DNA of 62,806 bases from an uncultured Acholeplasmatales bacterium (GCA_944324795.1 CALUXR010000009.1:1-62806), one strand, 5' to 3'; counted from the first letter of the stretch, positions 27,474-39,034 are shown. Numbers and translations: made by a program. Notes: generated by a model from the sequence alone, not told the origin.

Positions 27474-28526
27474 CTAAGATTTTAAAGAAACTTTTTTATT
27501 ATGTTCTTCATTATAAATAGAAGTATAAAAATTTAACCATAACTTACTAACATTTTCTTTACTATAGAATGTAGCTATATTTTTAGACTTTAAGCTATAT
27601 TCGTTGTATAATTCTTTATCATCAGCTAAATTATTAATTATATTAGAAAATTCTATAACATTATTACCCTTTAAATAATTATCTTTTAAGATATCTTTAT
27701 ATAAATCTAAATCTCTTAAAACAATTGGCTTATAAGAATTAGAAGCTTCTAAAATACTCATCGGGAATAATTCATTATATGATGGCATAAATAGACAATT
27801 TGCCATATTGAACATTTTATTCATTTCTTTTCTTGGTATAATTCCTAAAAAATGTAAGTTTTTAAATGGTGGATTATCAACAATTTCTTTTAATTCTTTA
27901 TAACCATCAGTTATAACACTAAAACTAAAACCACCACACCAAACAAACTCAATATCAGGGTTATTTTTAGCCACTTCAACAAAATCTAGAACCCCTTTTC
28001 TAGTTTGAACTTGTCCACAGCCTAGGACAACAAATTTATTTGTTTCAATATTATATTTTTTTCTAGTGTCAATAATTTCTTCATTATTTAAAGGGTGGAA
28101 ATCTTCTTTAGATACATAATTAGGAATATATTTAATATGGTCTTTTTTAATGCCTAGTTTAGTAAGAGGTTCAATAAAGATTGGATTTACTACGACAACA
28201 TAATCAGCTTTTTTATAAAAATTAATAACATATTTTTTAAAAAACCAAAATATTGGTTTAGGTAATTTAATAGAACCATCTAAGGTTTCAGGTAGGAAAT
28301 GGCAGTAGATAACTCTAATGCCTTTTTTCTTTTTAAAACGTAGATAAAAACTAGGGTTAACACTATGGACATGAATTATATCGGCTTTTTTATGTGAATT
28401 GATAACTACATCAAAGTATTCGCTAAGTTCATCTTTAATTAGTCTTACTTGTTCAATATAAGCACTACCTACACCTTGGCCATCAACACTATCAGCTTTA
28501 GATAAAACATTTATTTTTATTTTCAT
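27474..28526 (-). CDS. GT4 glycosyltransferase, glycolipid-type
   Basis: 350 residues; RBS AAGGAG. GT-B fold: N-terminal region with ADIIHVHSVNP and VIYCHFLPETLDG, C-terminal GT4 domain with VVLGCGQVQTRKGVLDF, HFLGIIPRKEMNKMF, and the EX7E motif ELFPMSILE. The pattern resembles diacylglycerol glucosyltransferases that build membrane glycolipids, an inference supported by a flippase-like gene and GT8 at 32-34 kb. Acts at the cytoplasmic membrane face. Confidence 0.82.
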   Translation of the reverse strand: MKIKINVLSKADSVDGQGVGSAYIEQVRLIKDELSEYFDVVINSHKKADIIHVHSVNPSFYLRFKKKKGIRVIYCHFLPETLDGSIKLPKPIFWFFKKYVINFYKKADYVVVVNPIFIEPLTKLGIKKDHIKYIPNYVSKEDFHPLNNEEIIDTRKKYNIETNKFVVLGCGQVQTRKGVLDFVEVAKNNPDIEFVWCGGFSFSVITDGYKELKEIVDNPPFKNLHFLGIIPRKEMNKMFNMANCLFMPSYNELFPMSILEASNSYKPIVLRDLDLYKDILKDNYLKGNNVIEFSNIINNLADDKELYNEYSLKSKNIATFYSKENVSKLWLNFYTSIYNEEHNKKVSLKS

Positions 28527-28545
28527 AATATCTCCTTTTATTTAA

Positions 28546-28571
28546 AAAACTGTCCCTAAAGAGACAGTTTA
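28546..28571 (-). terminator. Terminator of the fba-rpiB unit
   Basis: Minus-strand AAACTGTCTC and its partner GACAGTTT form the stem, with a T-run. It separates the rpiB-like gene from the glycosyltransferase. Confidence 0.8.
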
Positions 28572-28575
28572 ATAA

Positions 28576-29214
28576 TTAAAGTCCTAAAACTTTTTTGCAG
28601 TAGTCTTTAATAGGACCATCTTTAGCATCAGTAAAGAAATTATTTTTAAATGAATCGCGATCAATTGTTTCTTTTAAGAAATTTTGGTCGATATGTTCTA
28701 AAATATATAACATATCATGGTGAGTTATTTCTTTAACACTATCTAAAATCTTTTTATTAGTTTGTTCAGGAATAGCTCTTTCACGAGGATAACCTTGACC
28801 TTTAGGACCATTGAATAATTTTTCAAAACAATATTCTAAATTAAGTTCAGCACCCCAACCAAATCCTTTAGCAAATGGGAAAGCAACAGCATTACCATCA
28901 TTTATTTGGTTGAACATATATGCATCAGATGGATCAACTATATGACCACAAAGCACATTAGGGAAAGAGTTTAAAGCAAGCATAGCTCCTTCGCCAGTAC
29001 CACAACCAGTAACAATAAAGTCACATGCACCTGAATTTAATAAAATTGCTGCAAGTAAGCCATTTTGAACATAAGTTAATGATTTATCATCGGCATTGAA
29101 CATACCATAATTTTTAACACTATGGCCGTATTTTTCAGCTACATTTTGTAAAGTAGTAAAAATAAGTTCATTTTTACTAGCTTGAGAATTTTCATTTATT
29201 AATACAATACGCAT
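28576..29214 (-). CDS. RpiB/LacAB family sugar-phosphate isomerase
   Basis: 212 residues. N-terminal MRIVLINENSQ and DFIVTGCGTGEGAMLA place it in the RpiB family; the 60-residue C-terminal extension with GYPRERA is typical of Firmicutes members. It isomerises ribose-5-phosphate/ribulose-5-phosphate or a related sugar phosphate. Directly downstream of fba (13-base gap), linking glycolysis and pentose phosphates. Confidence 0.88.
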   Translation of the reverse strand: MRIVLINENSQASKNELIFTTLQNVAEKYGHSVKNYGMFNADDKSLTYVQNGLLAAILLNSGACDFIVTGCGTGEGAMLALNSFPNVLCGHIVDPSDAYMFNQINDGNAVAFPFAKGFGWGAELNLEYCFEKLFNGPKGQGYPRERAIPEQTNKKILDSVKEITHHDMLYILEHIDQNFLKETIDRDSFKNNFFTDAKDGPIKDYCKKVLGL

Positions 29215-29227
29215 ATTTAATCCCTAA

Positions 29228-30097
29228 TTAAAATGCCTTTCCTACTGAACCAAATACTTCCATTTTTTCTTTAACTAATTCTTTAATAGCTTCAGTACCA
29301 GGTGCTAATAATTTACGTGGATCGAAACCTTTACCTTCTTTATCTTTACCAGCTTCAATATACTTTCTTGTTGCAGCAGCGAAGGCTAATTGACATTCAG
29401 TATTAACATTAATTTTACAAACACCAAGGCTGATAGCTTCTTTAATCATATCTTCAGGAATACCAGTACCGCCATGTAATACAAGTGGCATACCAGGACA
29501 TTTTTCTTTAATATTTTCTAATACATCGAATCTTAAACCAGGCCAATTTTCAGGATAAACACCATGAATATTACCAATACCAGCAGCCAACATATCGATA
29601 CCAAGAGAAGCAATTTTATGGCATTCTTCAGGATCAGCACATTCACCCATACTTACAACACCATCTTCTTCACCACCGATGCCGCCAACTTCAGCTTCAA
29701 CAGAAGCATTATATTTTTTAGCTAATTCTACAATTTCAACAGTTTTTTCTATGTTTTCAGCAAATGGGTAGTGAGAACCATCAAACATAACAGAAGTATA
29801 GCCAGCTTCTAAAGCTTTTTTAGCTCCTTCATATGTACCATGGTCTAAATGTAAGGCAACAGGTACTGTAATATTTAATGTTTCAACCATAGCTTTAACC
29901 ATAGCAGCTACAACTTTAAAACCAGTCATATATTTATTAGCTCCTTCAGAAACACCAAGCATAACTGGTGATTTAGCTTCTTCAGCAGCTAAAAGGATAG
30001 CTTTAGTCCATTCTAAATTATTGATATTGAATGCACCAACAGCATAATGACCTTCCTTTGCTTTTTTAATCATTTCTTTTGCATTTACTAGTGGCAT
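29228..30097 (-). CDS. fba: Class II fructose-1,6-bisphosphate aldolase
   Basis: 289 residues; RBS TAGGAGG. Zinc-dependent class II aldolase: HLDHGTYEGAKKALEAGY with metal-binding His, FDGSHYPFAENI, EAEVGGIGGEEDG, and LVLHGGTGIPEDMI. Splits fructose-1,6-bisphosphate in glycolysis. Normal length. Promoter TTGAAA-17-TATAAT directly upstream. Confidence 0.95.
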   Translation of the reverse strand: MPLVNAKEMIKKAKEGHYAVGAFNINNLEWTKAILLAAEEAKSPVMLGVSEGANKYMTGFKVVAAMVKAMVETLNITVPVALHLDHGTYEGAKKALEAGYTSVMFDGSHYPFAENIEKTVEIVELAKKYNASVEAEVGGIGGEEDGVVSMGECADPEECHKIASLGIDMLAAGIGNIHGVYPENWPGLRFDVLENIKEKCPGMPLVLHGGTGIPEDMIKEAISLGVCKINVNTECQLAFAAATRKYIEAGKDKEGKGFDPRKLLAPGTEAIKELVKEKMEVFGSVGKAF

Positions 30098-30128
30098 AAT
30101 TAATTCCTCCTAATTTTTTACCGCATTC

Positions 30129-30157
30129 ATTATATATTAAAAACATTTCTTTTTCAA
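30129..30157 (-). promoter_or_regulatory. fba promoter
   Basis: Minus-strand TTGAAA (30157-30152), 17-base spacer, TATAAT (30134-30129). Confidence 0.75.
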
Positions 30158-30230
30158 CTTTTAAGGCTTTAAAAATGTTAAGAAATATTAAAACCAATAT
30201 TTTTGAACTAATTTTTGATTTAAATTAAAA

Positions 30231-30271
30231 ATAAAAAGTCAATACCTAGTAAAGACTAGATTTTGACTCTT
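30231..30271 (-). terminator. pyrG terminator
   Basis: Nested arms AGTCAA/TTGACT and ATCTAGT/ACTAGGT around CTTT, then TTTTTA, read on the minus strand. Confidence 0.8.
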
Positions 30272-30274
30272 TTC

Positions 30275-31952
<1,678 letters not shown>

Positions 31953-31958
31953 TTATCG

Positions 31959-31987
31959 ATTATATTAAAAATAAGCTTTAAAATCAA
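31959..31987 (-). promoter_or_regulatory. pyrG promoter
   Basis: TTGATT (31987-31982), 17-base spacer, TATAAT (31964-31959), then CGATAA before the GGGC start. Confidence 0.8.
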
Positions 31988-32002
31988 TAAAAATTTACAT
32001 TT

Positions 32003-32818
32003 TTATATTAATTTTGGCAATGTTGGAAATAATTTATGATATTCATCATAGATATCATCAAAATCATGAATTTTTAAAAAATTATGGACTTGTCCTACTT
32101 GCCATTGCTTAACATTATATATTTTAAAGAATGGTAGATATCTAACACCTTTATTAAAATGTTTAATAACAGTATCTGGTTTTATTTTCCTTTGTTCATT
32201 AAAGCGCATTGGCATATATACTCTATATTTAGATAATTTATATAGAGCTGTTTGATCACTAAAAAATAATTTTTCTTGTTTCAATAATTCAATAGCATTA
32301 TCAAATAAATTAGTTTCTTTAACTTTTTTCATATTTATATATAAAACACCAGAATTAAAATAATCACGATGTAACCAAAAACGCCCCATATAATCTAGAC
32401 AAACACCAATTTCAGCATTAGAAATATCAATTGTATTGAATTCTTCAAGCGACATATGGCACATTGTATCAGCATCTAAATAAATCAATTTATCACAATC
32501 TATATATCTAGCTAAAAATAAACGAGTTAATGAAGCAGGACTATAGGCTGGATTTTTATTAGGACTATTAGCAAATTCTTTAATAAATTCACTAGCAATA
32601 TCATAATAAGAAACCAAGCTGTTAGGACTTTTGTTTTGTACGACATCTCTTAATAAATTTACGCTAGATTCAGGGATTTTTTCTCCATCATGCCATGGAA
32701 CTTCAATCGTCATAATATGAATATGAACAGGAGTTTTAGTATATTTTAAAATACTTAAAACATTTAAACATATTCCTTTAAATATCTTGTTGTCCCCTGT
32801 TAGTAATACATGTATCAT
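32003..32818 (-). CDS. GT8 family glycosyltransferase
   Basis: 271 residues. The metal-binding DXD-type motif is LIYLDADTMCH, with YFNSGVLYINMKK and DQTALY following, the hallmarks of GT8 (LPS/general stress type) enzymes that use UDP-glucose or UDP-galactose. The start overlaps the previous gene by 41 bases. Likely works with the membrane protein upstream on a cell-envelope glycan. Confidence 0.85.
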   Translation of the reverse strand: MIHVLLTGDNKIFKGICLNVLSILKYTKTPVHIHIMTIEVPWHDGEKIPESSVNLLRDVVQNKSPNSLVSYYDIASEFIKEFANSPNKNPAYSPASLTRLFLARYIDCDKLIYLDADTMCHMSLEEFNTIDISNAEIGVCLDYMGRFWLHRDYFNSGVLYINMKKVKETNLFDNAIELLKQEKLFFSDQTALYKLSKYRVYMPMRFNEQRKIKPDTVIKHFNKGVRYLPFFKIYNVKQWQVGQVHNFLKIHDFDDIYDEYHKLFPTLPKLI

Positions 32819-33938
32819 TTATAACTGACTCCTTTTTTCTATTATGTTTAACTTTTATTTCAAATATGATATAAGATATAGCACTTATAAGCATTAAAAA
32901 ATAATAAGTAATTCCTCGCCAAATAAGCATACCAGCAGAACCGATACTAGCAGTGACACCAGCAAAAGTTGTAAAAATAGTAGTAAAAGCAATCTCAATA
33001 CCACCAGTTCCACCTGGAGTAGGAACCCATACCATTGTAGTAATAGCAAATGCACTAGCAAGCATTATTAGTGGTAACATATTCCAAGCTAGTGAAACAT
33101 CAAGTGAGCGAAGTATAAAGAATGGAATTGCATAATAGAATACTAAAGCTAAACCTCTAATTAAAATTGCCCCAATGAATGTCCAAACATGGGAAAATAT
33201 TTCTTTTGAAGCTGTTTGAGCATTTGCACAATAATTATCAAAAATTGGAACTAATTTAGTTAAAAATTTACCTAAAAATTTTATTTTACATAAAGATAAT
33301 AATATTTTTTTAAAGAAATCACGAATAAATTTACAAGTAGCCATTAAAATCATAAAAACTAATGTAAAGAAATTCATAGCAAATCCAAGTCCTACCATCC
33401 AGACAGTAGAAGGAGTAAAATTAGCACTAAATTTACCATAGAAAACTAAAGCTGCAATAGCAAAAGCATTTGTAGCAATCATATAAGCAACAAAATTAGT
33501 TAAAATTAATCCTGTTGATTCAGCAGCCGTTATTTTTCTTTTAGTATATAAATATATTTGAATAGGTTGACCACCTGTTGAAAATGGGGTAATACCATTA
33601 AAAAAATGTTCAGTATATCCTATTAAATATGAATCAATAAAATGATGTTTTAAATTTTTGGCTTTAGCGATTAAACATAAAGAAAATGGCCAAATTAAAG
33701 TATATAAAATTAAGCATGCTATAGCTATACCCAAATCTTTTAAGTTGGCATTTTGCATTGTATGCCATACTTCAGATATATCTTGAAAACTTAATAATAT
33801 AGTGAATGTAACGGCTGATATTAATAAAACAATCAATATTTCAGCAATTAATTTCTTTTTATTTATTGGTTTCTTTTCTTTATTTTTTGAATTATTAATT
33901 AAATCTTCATTGTTATTTTCAATGTTTTTTTCAGTCAT
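32778..33938 (-). CDS. YbhN/LPG-synthase-TM family (flippase-like) protein
   Basis: 386 residues; the second of two adjacent ATGs (33938) fits AGGTGA spacing best. The ORF could be read further upstream but would then run into the tRNA gene. A charged N-terminus is followed by eight or so transmembrane helices; the conserved WVPTPGGTGGIEIAFT identifies the lysylphosphatidylglycerol synthase transmembrane (UPF0104) family. Members move or anchor lipids and glycolipids. Confidence 0.85.
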   Translation of the reverse strand: MTEKNIENNNEDLINNSKNKEKKPINKKKLIAEILIVLLISAVTFTILLSFQDISEVWHTMQNANLKDLGIAIACLILYTLIWPFSLCLIAKAKNLKHHFIDSYLIGYTEHFFNGITPFSTGGQPIQIYLYTKRKITAAESTGLILTNFVAYMIATNAFAIAALVFYGKFSANFTPSTVWMVGLGFAMNFFTLVFMILMATCKFIRDFFKKILLSLCKIKFLGKFLTKLVPIFDNYCANAQTASKEIFSHVWTFIGAILIRGLALVFYYAIPFFILRSLDVSLAWNMLPLIMLASAFAITTMVWVPTPGGTGGIEIAFTTIFTTFAGVTASIGSAGMLIWRGITYYFLMLISAISYIIFEIKVKHNRKKESVINDTCITNRGQQDI

Positions 33939-33960
33939 CATATCACCTAAAAATAAAAAA

Positions 33961-34034
33961 TGGTGCCCCAACCAAGAATCGAACTTGGATTTAAGCATTA
34001 CCATTGCTTCGTTTTACCATTAAACTAAAAGGGC
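33961..34034 (-). tRNA. tRNA-Thr(GGT)
   Basis: 74 bases including encoded CCA. D-stem GTTT/AAAC, anticodon stem AAGCA/TGCTT with loop ATGGTAA (anticodon GGT), T-arm CCAAG-TTCGATT-CTTGG. The acceptor stem pairs at positions 1-5 (one wobble), but positions 6-67 and 7-66 are both U-U. All other features and a strong promoter support a real gene. A degenerate copy is possible. Confidence 0.75.
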
Positions 34035-34042
34035 CTAGTTGA

Positions 34043-34071
34043 ATTATAGCAATTCTAATAGCTAATTGCAA
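34043..34071 (-). promoter_or_regulatory. tRNA-Thr promoter
   Basis: TTGCAA (34071-34066), 17-base spacer, TATAAT (34048-34043); 8 bases later the tRNA begins. Confidence 0.75.
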
Positions 34072-34146
34072 GAAATAAAAACTTATAAAATAGTGTAGAC
34101 TTTAATTGTTTACAGTGCTATAATCATAATGCTCGGAGGTAAAAAA

Positions 34147-34734
34147 ATGAATAAAAAAATATCTATTATTTTAAGCTTAGTTTTAGTATTATTCGCTATT
34201 ATAAGTATAATTGTACCAGCTATTAGTATTACAACTACTAGTTCATTAGATAATACTAAAGACACGACAAATATTTATCTATATGACATTGTTGGAGGTA
34301 TTTCATTAGTTGGTGGTTCGATCACTACATTTACTATAATGAGTCTATTAGTACCATGCTTAATTATTTTATGTGCGGTTGGGGTTATTTTTGACAATAA
34401 AGTTATTAAATTTGTTTTAGCAACAATAGCTTTAGTTTTAGTTATTTATTTTGCAATTTTACATAATAGATGTCAAGATTTAGTTGACAAAGATAGTACT
34501 AGTGAAACTTTAAGTTTAGCAGGTATTATAATGCTTACTGTTTCTCTAACATTAGATTTATTAGGTTATGTAATTATTGAATATTTTGACAAAATTGTTA
34601 CATTAATTAATAGTCAAAAAAGTGTTTCTTTAGAAGATAGATTAAATGAATTAAATTCTTTAAAAGAAAAAGATTTAATTACGGAAGATGAATATTTAAA
34701 ACTAAGAAGTGAGGCATTAAATGAGAAAAATTAA
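34147..34734 (+). CDS. Membrane protein with C-terminal SHOCT-like tail
   Basis: 195 residues; ATG 34147 has GGAGGT at ideal spacing. Four transmembrane helices (about 5-27, 60-80, 85-105, 120-142) and a short cytoplasmic tail, LNELNSLKEKDLITEDEYLKLR, that matches the SHOCT (short C-terminal) domain. Preceded by TAGACT-17-TATAAT. Function unknown; overlaps the next gene. Confidence 0.72.
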   Translation: MNKKISIILSLVLVLFAIISIIVPAISITTTSSLDNTKDTTNIYLYDIVGGISLVGGSITTFTIMSLLVPCLIILCAVGVIFDNKVIKFVLATIALVLVIYFAILHNRCQDLVDKDSTSETLSLAGIIMLTVSLTLDLLGYVIIEYFDKIVTLINSQKSVSLEDRLNELNSLKEKDLITEDEYLKLRSEALNEKN

Positions 34735-35164
34735 TTCAATTTTATGGCTTGTTTCTACGATTTTTCTTATTATTGCATTTGTAACGCCGACACATGGTTT
34801 ATATGCTGAAAATAGCGAAGACATTATAGGTGGTATTCAAGATATCAATACCGATGTTGAAAAAATTAATTTATTAACTACGATATTTGATACATCTAAT
34901 CTATTATTAATTGCTTTATTTTCTTTAATTGGAGCATCTATTTTACAAATTCATTTAAATAATAAGTCTGCTAGATTAATATTTACAATAATTAATCTTG
35001 TATTAATAATTTTTACATTTTTAAAATGTATTCCGGTTTTAGAAGATTTTAAAGATCAAACTATTTATGCATTATATTTTGGTTTTTTTAGTATTTTAAT
35101 TAGTATTGGTCTTTATCTTATTATTGATATTTTAAATATTTTAATGCTTTTTATAAAAAAATAA
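34721..35164 (+). CDS. Small integral membrane protein
   Basis: 147 residues; overlaps the upstream gene. Hydrophobic helices about 7-24, 55-75, 82-102 and 115-140, with a polar, acidic outer loop (about 28-50). Not recognised. Forms a two-gene unit with the SHOCT protein and is followed by a terminator. Confidence 0.7.
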   Translation: MRKINSILWLVSTIFLIIAFVTPTHGLYAENSEDIIGGIQDINTDVEKINLLTTIFDTSNLLLIALFSLIGASILQIHLNNKSARLIFTIINLVLIIFTFLKCIPVLEDFKDQTIYALYFGFFSILISIGLYLIIDILNILMLFIKK

Positions 35165-35169
35165 ATGTT

Positions 35170-35201
35170 TACCTCATTATTAAGTTAATGAGGTTTTTTA
35201 T
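35170..35201 (+). terminator. Terminator before nifJ
   Basis: CCTCATT and AATGAGG arms around ATTAAGTT, then TTTTTTATTT. Confidence 0.85.
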
Positions 35202-35268
35202 TTAAAAATTATATTTTTAAAAAATAGTAAAAACTATATTTTTATTACATTTTTTAAGCCAAATGATG

Positions 35269-35297
35269 TTGAAAAAACGTTATCTTAGATTTATAAT
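35269..35297 (+). promoter_or_regulatory. nifJ promoter
   Basis: TTGAAA (35269-35274), 17-base spacer, TATAAT (35292-35297). It lies inside the longer open frame, which excludes upstream starts. Confidence 0.8.
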
Positions 35298-35328
35298 ATT
35301 ATTGATATCTCATATCAAGGAGGAAATT

Positions 35329-38300
35329 ATGAGTCAAGATAAAAAAAGAATGGCAGTCGATGGTAACTATGCTGCTGCTTATGCTGCCTACGCTTTTACA
35401 GAGGTAGCTGGTATCTACCCTATTACTCCGTCATCACCAATGGCTGAGTATACAGATGAATGGGCTGCACAAGGTAAGAAAAACTTATTTGGTATGCCTG
35501 TTAAAATTGTAGAGATGCAATCAGAAGGAGGCGCTGCTGGTACAGTTCATGGTTCATTACAAGCAGGTGCTTTAACTACAACTTATACTGCATCTCAAGG
35601 TTTATTATTAAAAATTCCTAACATGTATAAAATCGCTGGTGAATGTTTACCAGGTGTTATCCATGTTTCTGCACGTGCTTTAGCTGCTCAATCACTATCT
35701 ATCTTTGGTGATCATCAAGATGTTATGGCATGTCGTCAAACTGGTTTTGCTATGCTTTGCTCATCTTCAGTTCAAGAAGTTATGGATTTAGCTGGTGTTG
35801 CACACTTATCAGCTATTAAAGCAAGCATTCCATTCTTACATTTCTTTGATGGTTTTAGAACTTCTCATGAAGTTAATACTATTGAAGCTATTGATTATTC
35901 AGTATATGACAAGTTATTAGATAAAGAAGCTGTTGCTAAATTTAGAGCTAATGCCCTAAATCCTGCTTTCCCTAAAACTCGTGGTACTGCTCAAAATGAT
36001 GATGTTTATTTCCAAACTAGACAATTACAAGCTTTACAATATGCTAAAGTTCCAGCAATTGTTAAAGATTATATGGAAAAAATTTCTGAAGCTACAGGCC
36101 GCAACTATGCTCCTTATGTATATTATGGTGCTAAAGATGCAACTGATGTAATTGTAGCTATGGGTAGTGTTACTCAAACAGCTCAAGAAGTAGTTGATTA
36201 TTTAACAGCTAAAGGTGAAAAAGTTGGTTTAATGATCGTTCATTTATATCGTCCTTTTGCTAAAGAATATTTCCTTGAAGCTATGCCTAAGACAGTTAAG
36301 AGAATTGCTGTATTAGATAGAACAATTGAACAAGGTTCAGTTGGAGAACCATTATATTTAGATGTACGTTCATTATATTATGGTGCAGAAAAAGCTCCAT
36401 TAATCATTGGTGGTATTTATGGTTTATCATCAAAAGATACTACACCAGATATGGTTTATGCTGTTTATAAGAATTTAGCAAGTAAAGATCCTAAGAATCA
36501 ATTTACATTAGGTATTAATGATGATTTAGGTCATACATCACTTGATTATTCTGAACATATTGATACAGCTGATAAAGATACTACAGAATTATTATTCTTC
36601 GGTTTAGGTTCTGATGGTACTGTTGGTGCATGCAAAAATATTTCTAAGATTGTTGGTGACTATACTGATTTATATGCTCAATCATATGCTGCATATGATA
36701 GTAAAAAATCAGGTGGTTCAACTCGTTTACATTTACGTTTTGGTAAAAACCCAATCAGATCTACATATTTAGTAAATAACCCTCACTTTGTATCATGTTC
36801 ACTTGATGCATATTTAAAGAAATTTGATATGATCGCAGGTCTTCGTGAAGGTGGCACATTCTTATTAAATACTGTAGCTACTCCTGAACAAATTGAAGAA
36901 CTATTACCTAATTCATATAAGAAGATATTAGCTGAACGTCATGCTAAATTCTATATTATTAACGCATATCAAGCTGCTCGTGAATGTGGTTTCCGTCCAG
37001 GTCTTGGTGTTAATACAGTAATGCAATCTGCATTCTTCAAATTAAATCAAAATGTAATGCCTTATGATGAAGCTTTAGTTCATATGAAAGAATTTGCTAC
37101 TAAGACATATATGAAGAAAGGTGAAGATGTTGTAAAACAAAATCATTTAGCTATTGATCTTGGTGGTTCTCGTTTAGTTGAAATTGAAGTTAAACCTGAA
37201 TGGGCTAAATTAGATGCAACTAAGAAAGAAGTTGTTGATGAATCTAAACCTAAATTCGTAAGAGAAATTGCAGAAGTTATCGATTCAATTAAAGGTGATT
37301 CATTACCTGTTTCTGTATTTAAAGATTATTTAGATGGTCATATGCCTCAAGGTACAGCTGCCTATGAAAAACGTGGTGTAGCTACAGATGTTCCAGCTTG
37401 GAATCCTGAAGCTTGTATCCAATGTAATCAATGTGCATTTGCTTGTCCTCATGCATGTATTCGTCCATTCTTATTAGATGAAAAAGAAGCAGCTGCTGCT
37501 CCAAGCAATGCTAAATTATTAGATGCAACAGGCTTTAAAGGTTATAAATATGCTATTTCTGTATCAGTACTTGATTGTACAGGTTGTGGTGTATGTTTAA
37601 CTGTATGTCCTGGTAAACCACAAAAGAATGCTGATGGTACTGTTACTAAAGTTAAAGCTCTTACTAGTCATCCTATTGCTGCTGCAAGAGAAAATGGTGA
37701 AGTTGAATTAGCTGACTACTACTATAACCATGTAACATATAAATCAGATGTTGCTGGTAAAAAGAATGCTAAGAATGTTCAATTTGCTAAACCATTATTT
37801 GAATTTAGTGGTGCTTGTGGTGGTTGTGGTGAAACTCCATATGTTAAAGCTGTAGCTCAATTATTTGGTAATAGAATGATGGTAGCTAATGCTACAGGTT
37901 GTTCTTCAATTTATTCTGGTTCATATCCATCAAGTCCATATACAACTGATGCAAATGGCCGTGGTCCAGCTTGGGCTAACTCATTATTTGAAGATAATGC
38001 TGAATTTGGTTTTGGTATGGAAGTTGCATATACTACTATGCGTGACCGCTTACAAACAGTTATGGTTAATAATTATGATAATATGCCAGCTGATGTTAAA
38101 GCATTATGTGAAGATTGGGTTGCTCATCGTGAAGAAGGTGACTATACTTTAGCTCTAGCTCCAAAATTAGAAGCTGCAATTAGTTCTATTAATGAACCAT
38201 ATGCTAAAGAAATCTTAGCTTTAAAACAATACTTCGTTAAATCATCTCAATGGATTATTGGTGGTGATGGTTGGGCTTATGATATTGGTTATGGTGGTTT

Positions 38301-38907
38301 AGATCATGTTATCGCTAATAATCAAGATGTAAATATTTTAGTTCTTGATACTGAAGTTTACTCTAATACTGGTGGTCAAGCTTCTAAATCTAGCCGTTTA
38401 GGTGCAATAGCTAAATTCGCTGCTGCAGGTAAACCTACAAAGAAGAAAGATTTAGCATCAATCGCTATGAGTTATGGTCATGTATATGTTGCTCAAATTT
38501 GTCATGGTTATAACCAAAATCAAGTAATTAAAGCATTACAAGAAGCTGAAGCTTATCATGGTCCATCTATTGTTATTGCTTATGCTCCATGTATCGCTCA
38601 TAATATTAAGAAAGGCTTATTTATGAGTCAAAATGAAGCTAAATTAGCTACAGAATGTGGTTATTGGCCAACATTCAGATTTAATCCTGATTTAGCTAAA
38701 GAAGGCAAGAACCCATTCACTCTTGATTCTAAAGAACCAGATTGGGATAAATATGAAGCATTCTTATTAAATGAAGGCCGTTATGCTCAATTAACTAAGA
38801 TTAATCCTGATCATGCAAAAGAATTATTAGATTTAAATAAAACTGATGCACAACGTCGTTATGCTAGATATAAAAAGATGGCAGAAGACCCACATTATGA
38901 AGGATAA
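35329..38907 (+). CDS. nifJ: Pyruvate:ferredoxin (flavodoxin) oxidoreductase
   Basis: 1192 residues; ATG 35329 with AAGGAGG. Homodimeric PFOR: N-terminal domain (AAYAFTEVAGIYPITPSSPM), domain II/III, two 4Fe-4S ferredoxin motifs (CIQCNQCAFACPHACIRP and CTGCGVCLTVCPGKP), a proximal cluster motif CGGCGETPY, and the TPP-binding GGDGWAYDIGYGGLDHV. Oxidises pyruvate with CoA to acetyl-CoA, CO2 and reduced ferredoxin, the central step of anaerobic metabolism. Full length, codon use strongly biased to high expression. Confidence 0.98.
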   Translation: MSQDKKRMAVDGNYAAAYAAYAFTEVAGIYPITPSSPMAEYTDEWAAQGKKNLFGMPVKIVEMQSEGGAAGTVHGSLQAGALTTTYTASQGLLLKIPNMYKIAGECLPGVIHVSARALAAQSLSIFGDHQDVMACRQTGFAMLCSSSVQEVMDLAGVAHLSAIKASIPFLHFFDGFRTSHEVNTIEAIDYSVYDKLLDKEAVAKFRANALNPAFPKTRGTAQNDDVYFQTRQLQALQYAKVPAIVKDYMEKISEATGRNYAPYVYYGAKDATDVIVAMGSVTQTAQEVVDYLTAKGEKVGLMIVHLYRPFAKEYFLEAMPKTVKRIAVLDRTIEQGSVGEPLYLDVRSLYYGAEKAPLIIGGIYGLSSKDTTPDMVYAVYKNLASKDPKNQFTLGINDDLGHTSLDYSEHIDTADKDTTELLFFGLGSDGTVGACKNISKIVGDYTDLYAQSYAAYDSKKSGGSTRLHLRFGKNPIRSTYLVNNPHFVSCSLDAYLKKFDMIAGLREGGTFLLNTVATPEQIEELLPNSYKKILAERHAKFYIINAYQAARECGFRPGLGVNTVMQSAFFKLNQNVMPYDEALVHMKEFATKTYMKKGEDVVKQNHLAIDLGGSRLVEIEVKPEWAKLDATKKEVVDESKPKFVREIAEVIDSIKGDSLPVSVFKDYLDGHMPQGTAAYEKRGVATDVPAWNPEACIQCNQCAFACPHACIRPFLLDEKEAAAAPSNAKLLDATGFKGYKYAISVSVLDCTGCGVCLTVCPGKPQKNADGTVTKVKALTSHPIAAARENGEVELADYYYNHVTYKSDVAGKKNAKNVQFAKPLFEFSGACGGCGETPYVKAVAQLFGNRMMVANATGCSSIYSGSYPSSPYTTDANGRGPAWANSLFEDNAEFGFGMEVAYTTMRDRLQTVMVNNYDNMPADVKALCEDWVAHREEGDYTLALAPKLEAAISSINEPYAKEILALKQYFVKSSQWIIGGDGWAYDIGYGGLDHVIANNQDVNILVLDTEVYSNTGGQASKSSRLGAIAKFAAAGKPTKKKDLASIAMSYGHVYVAQICHGYNQNQVIKALQEAEAYHGPSIVIAYAPCIAHNIKKGLFMSQNEAKLATECGYWPTFRFNPDLAKEGKNPFTLDSKEPDWDKYEAFLLNEGRYAQLTKINPDHAKELLDLNKTDAQRRYARYKKMAEDPHYEG

Positions 38908-38930
38908 TTAATACAAATATAATCTTTGAT

Positions 38931-38964
38931 GATAGCTCTCTATTTTAGGGAGCTATCTTTTTTA
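38931..38964 (+). terminator. nifJ terminator
   Basis: GATAGCTC (38931-38938) and GAGCTATC (38950-38957), then TTTTTT. Confidence 0.88.
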
Positions 38965-39034
38965 AATTTATAGATATAAAAATATTATTATTTTAATTTT
39001 ACTAATAAATGTCTATCTATTAATAATTTTTTTA

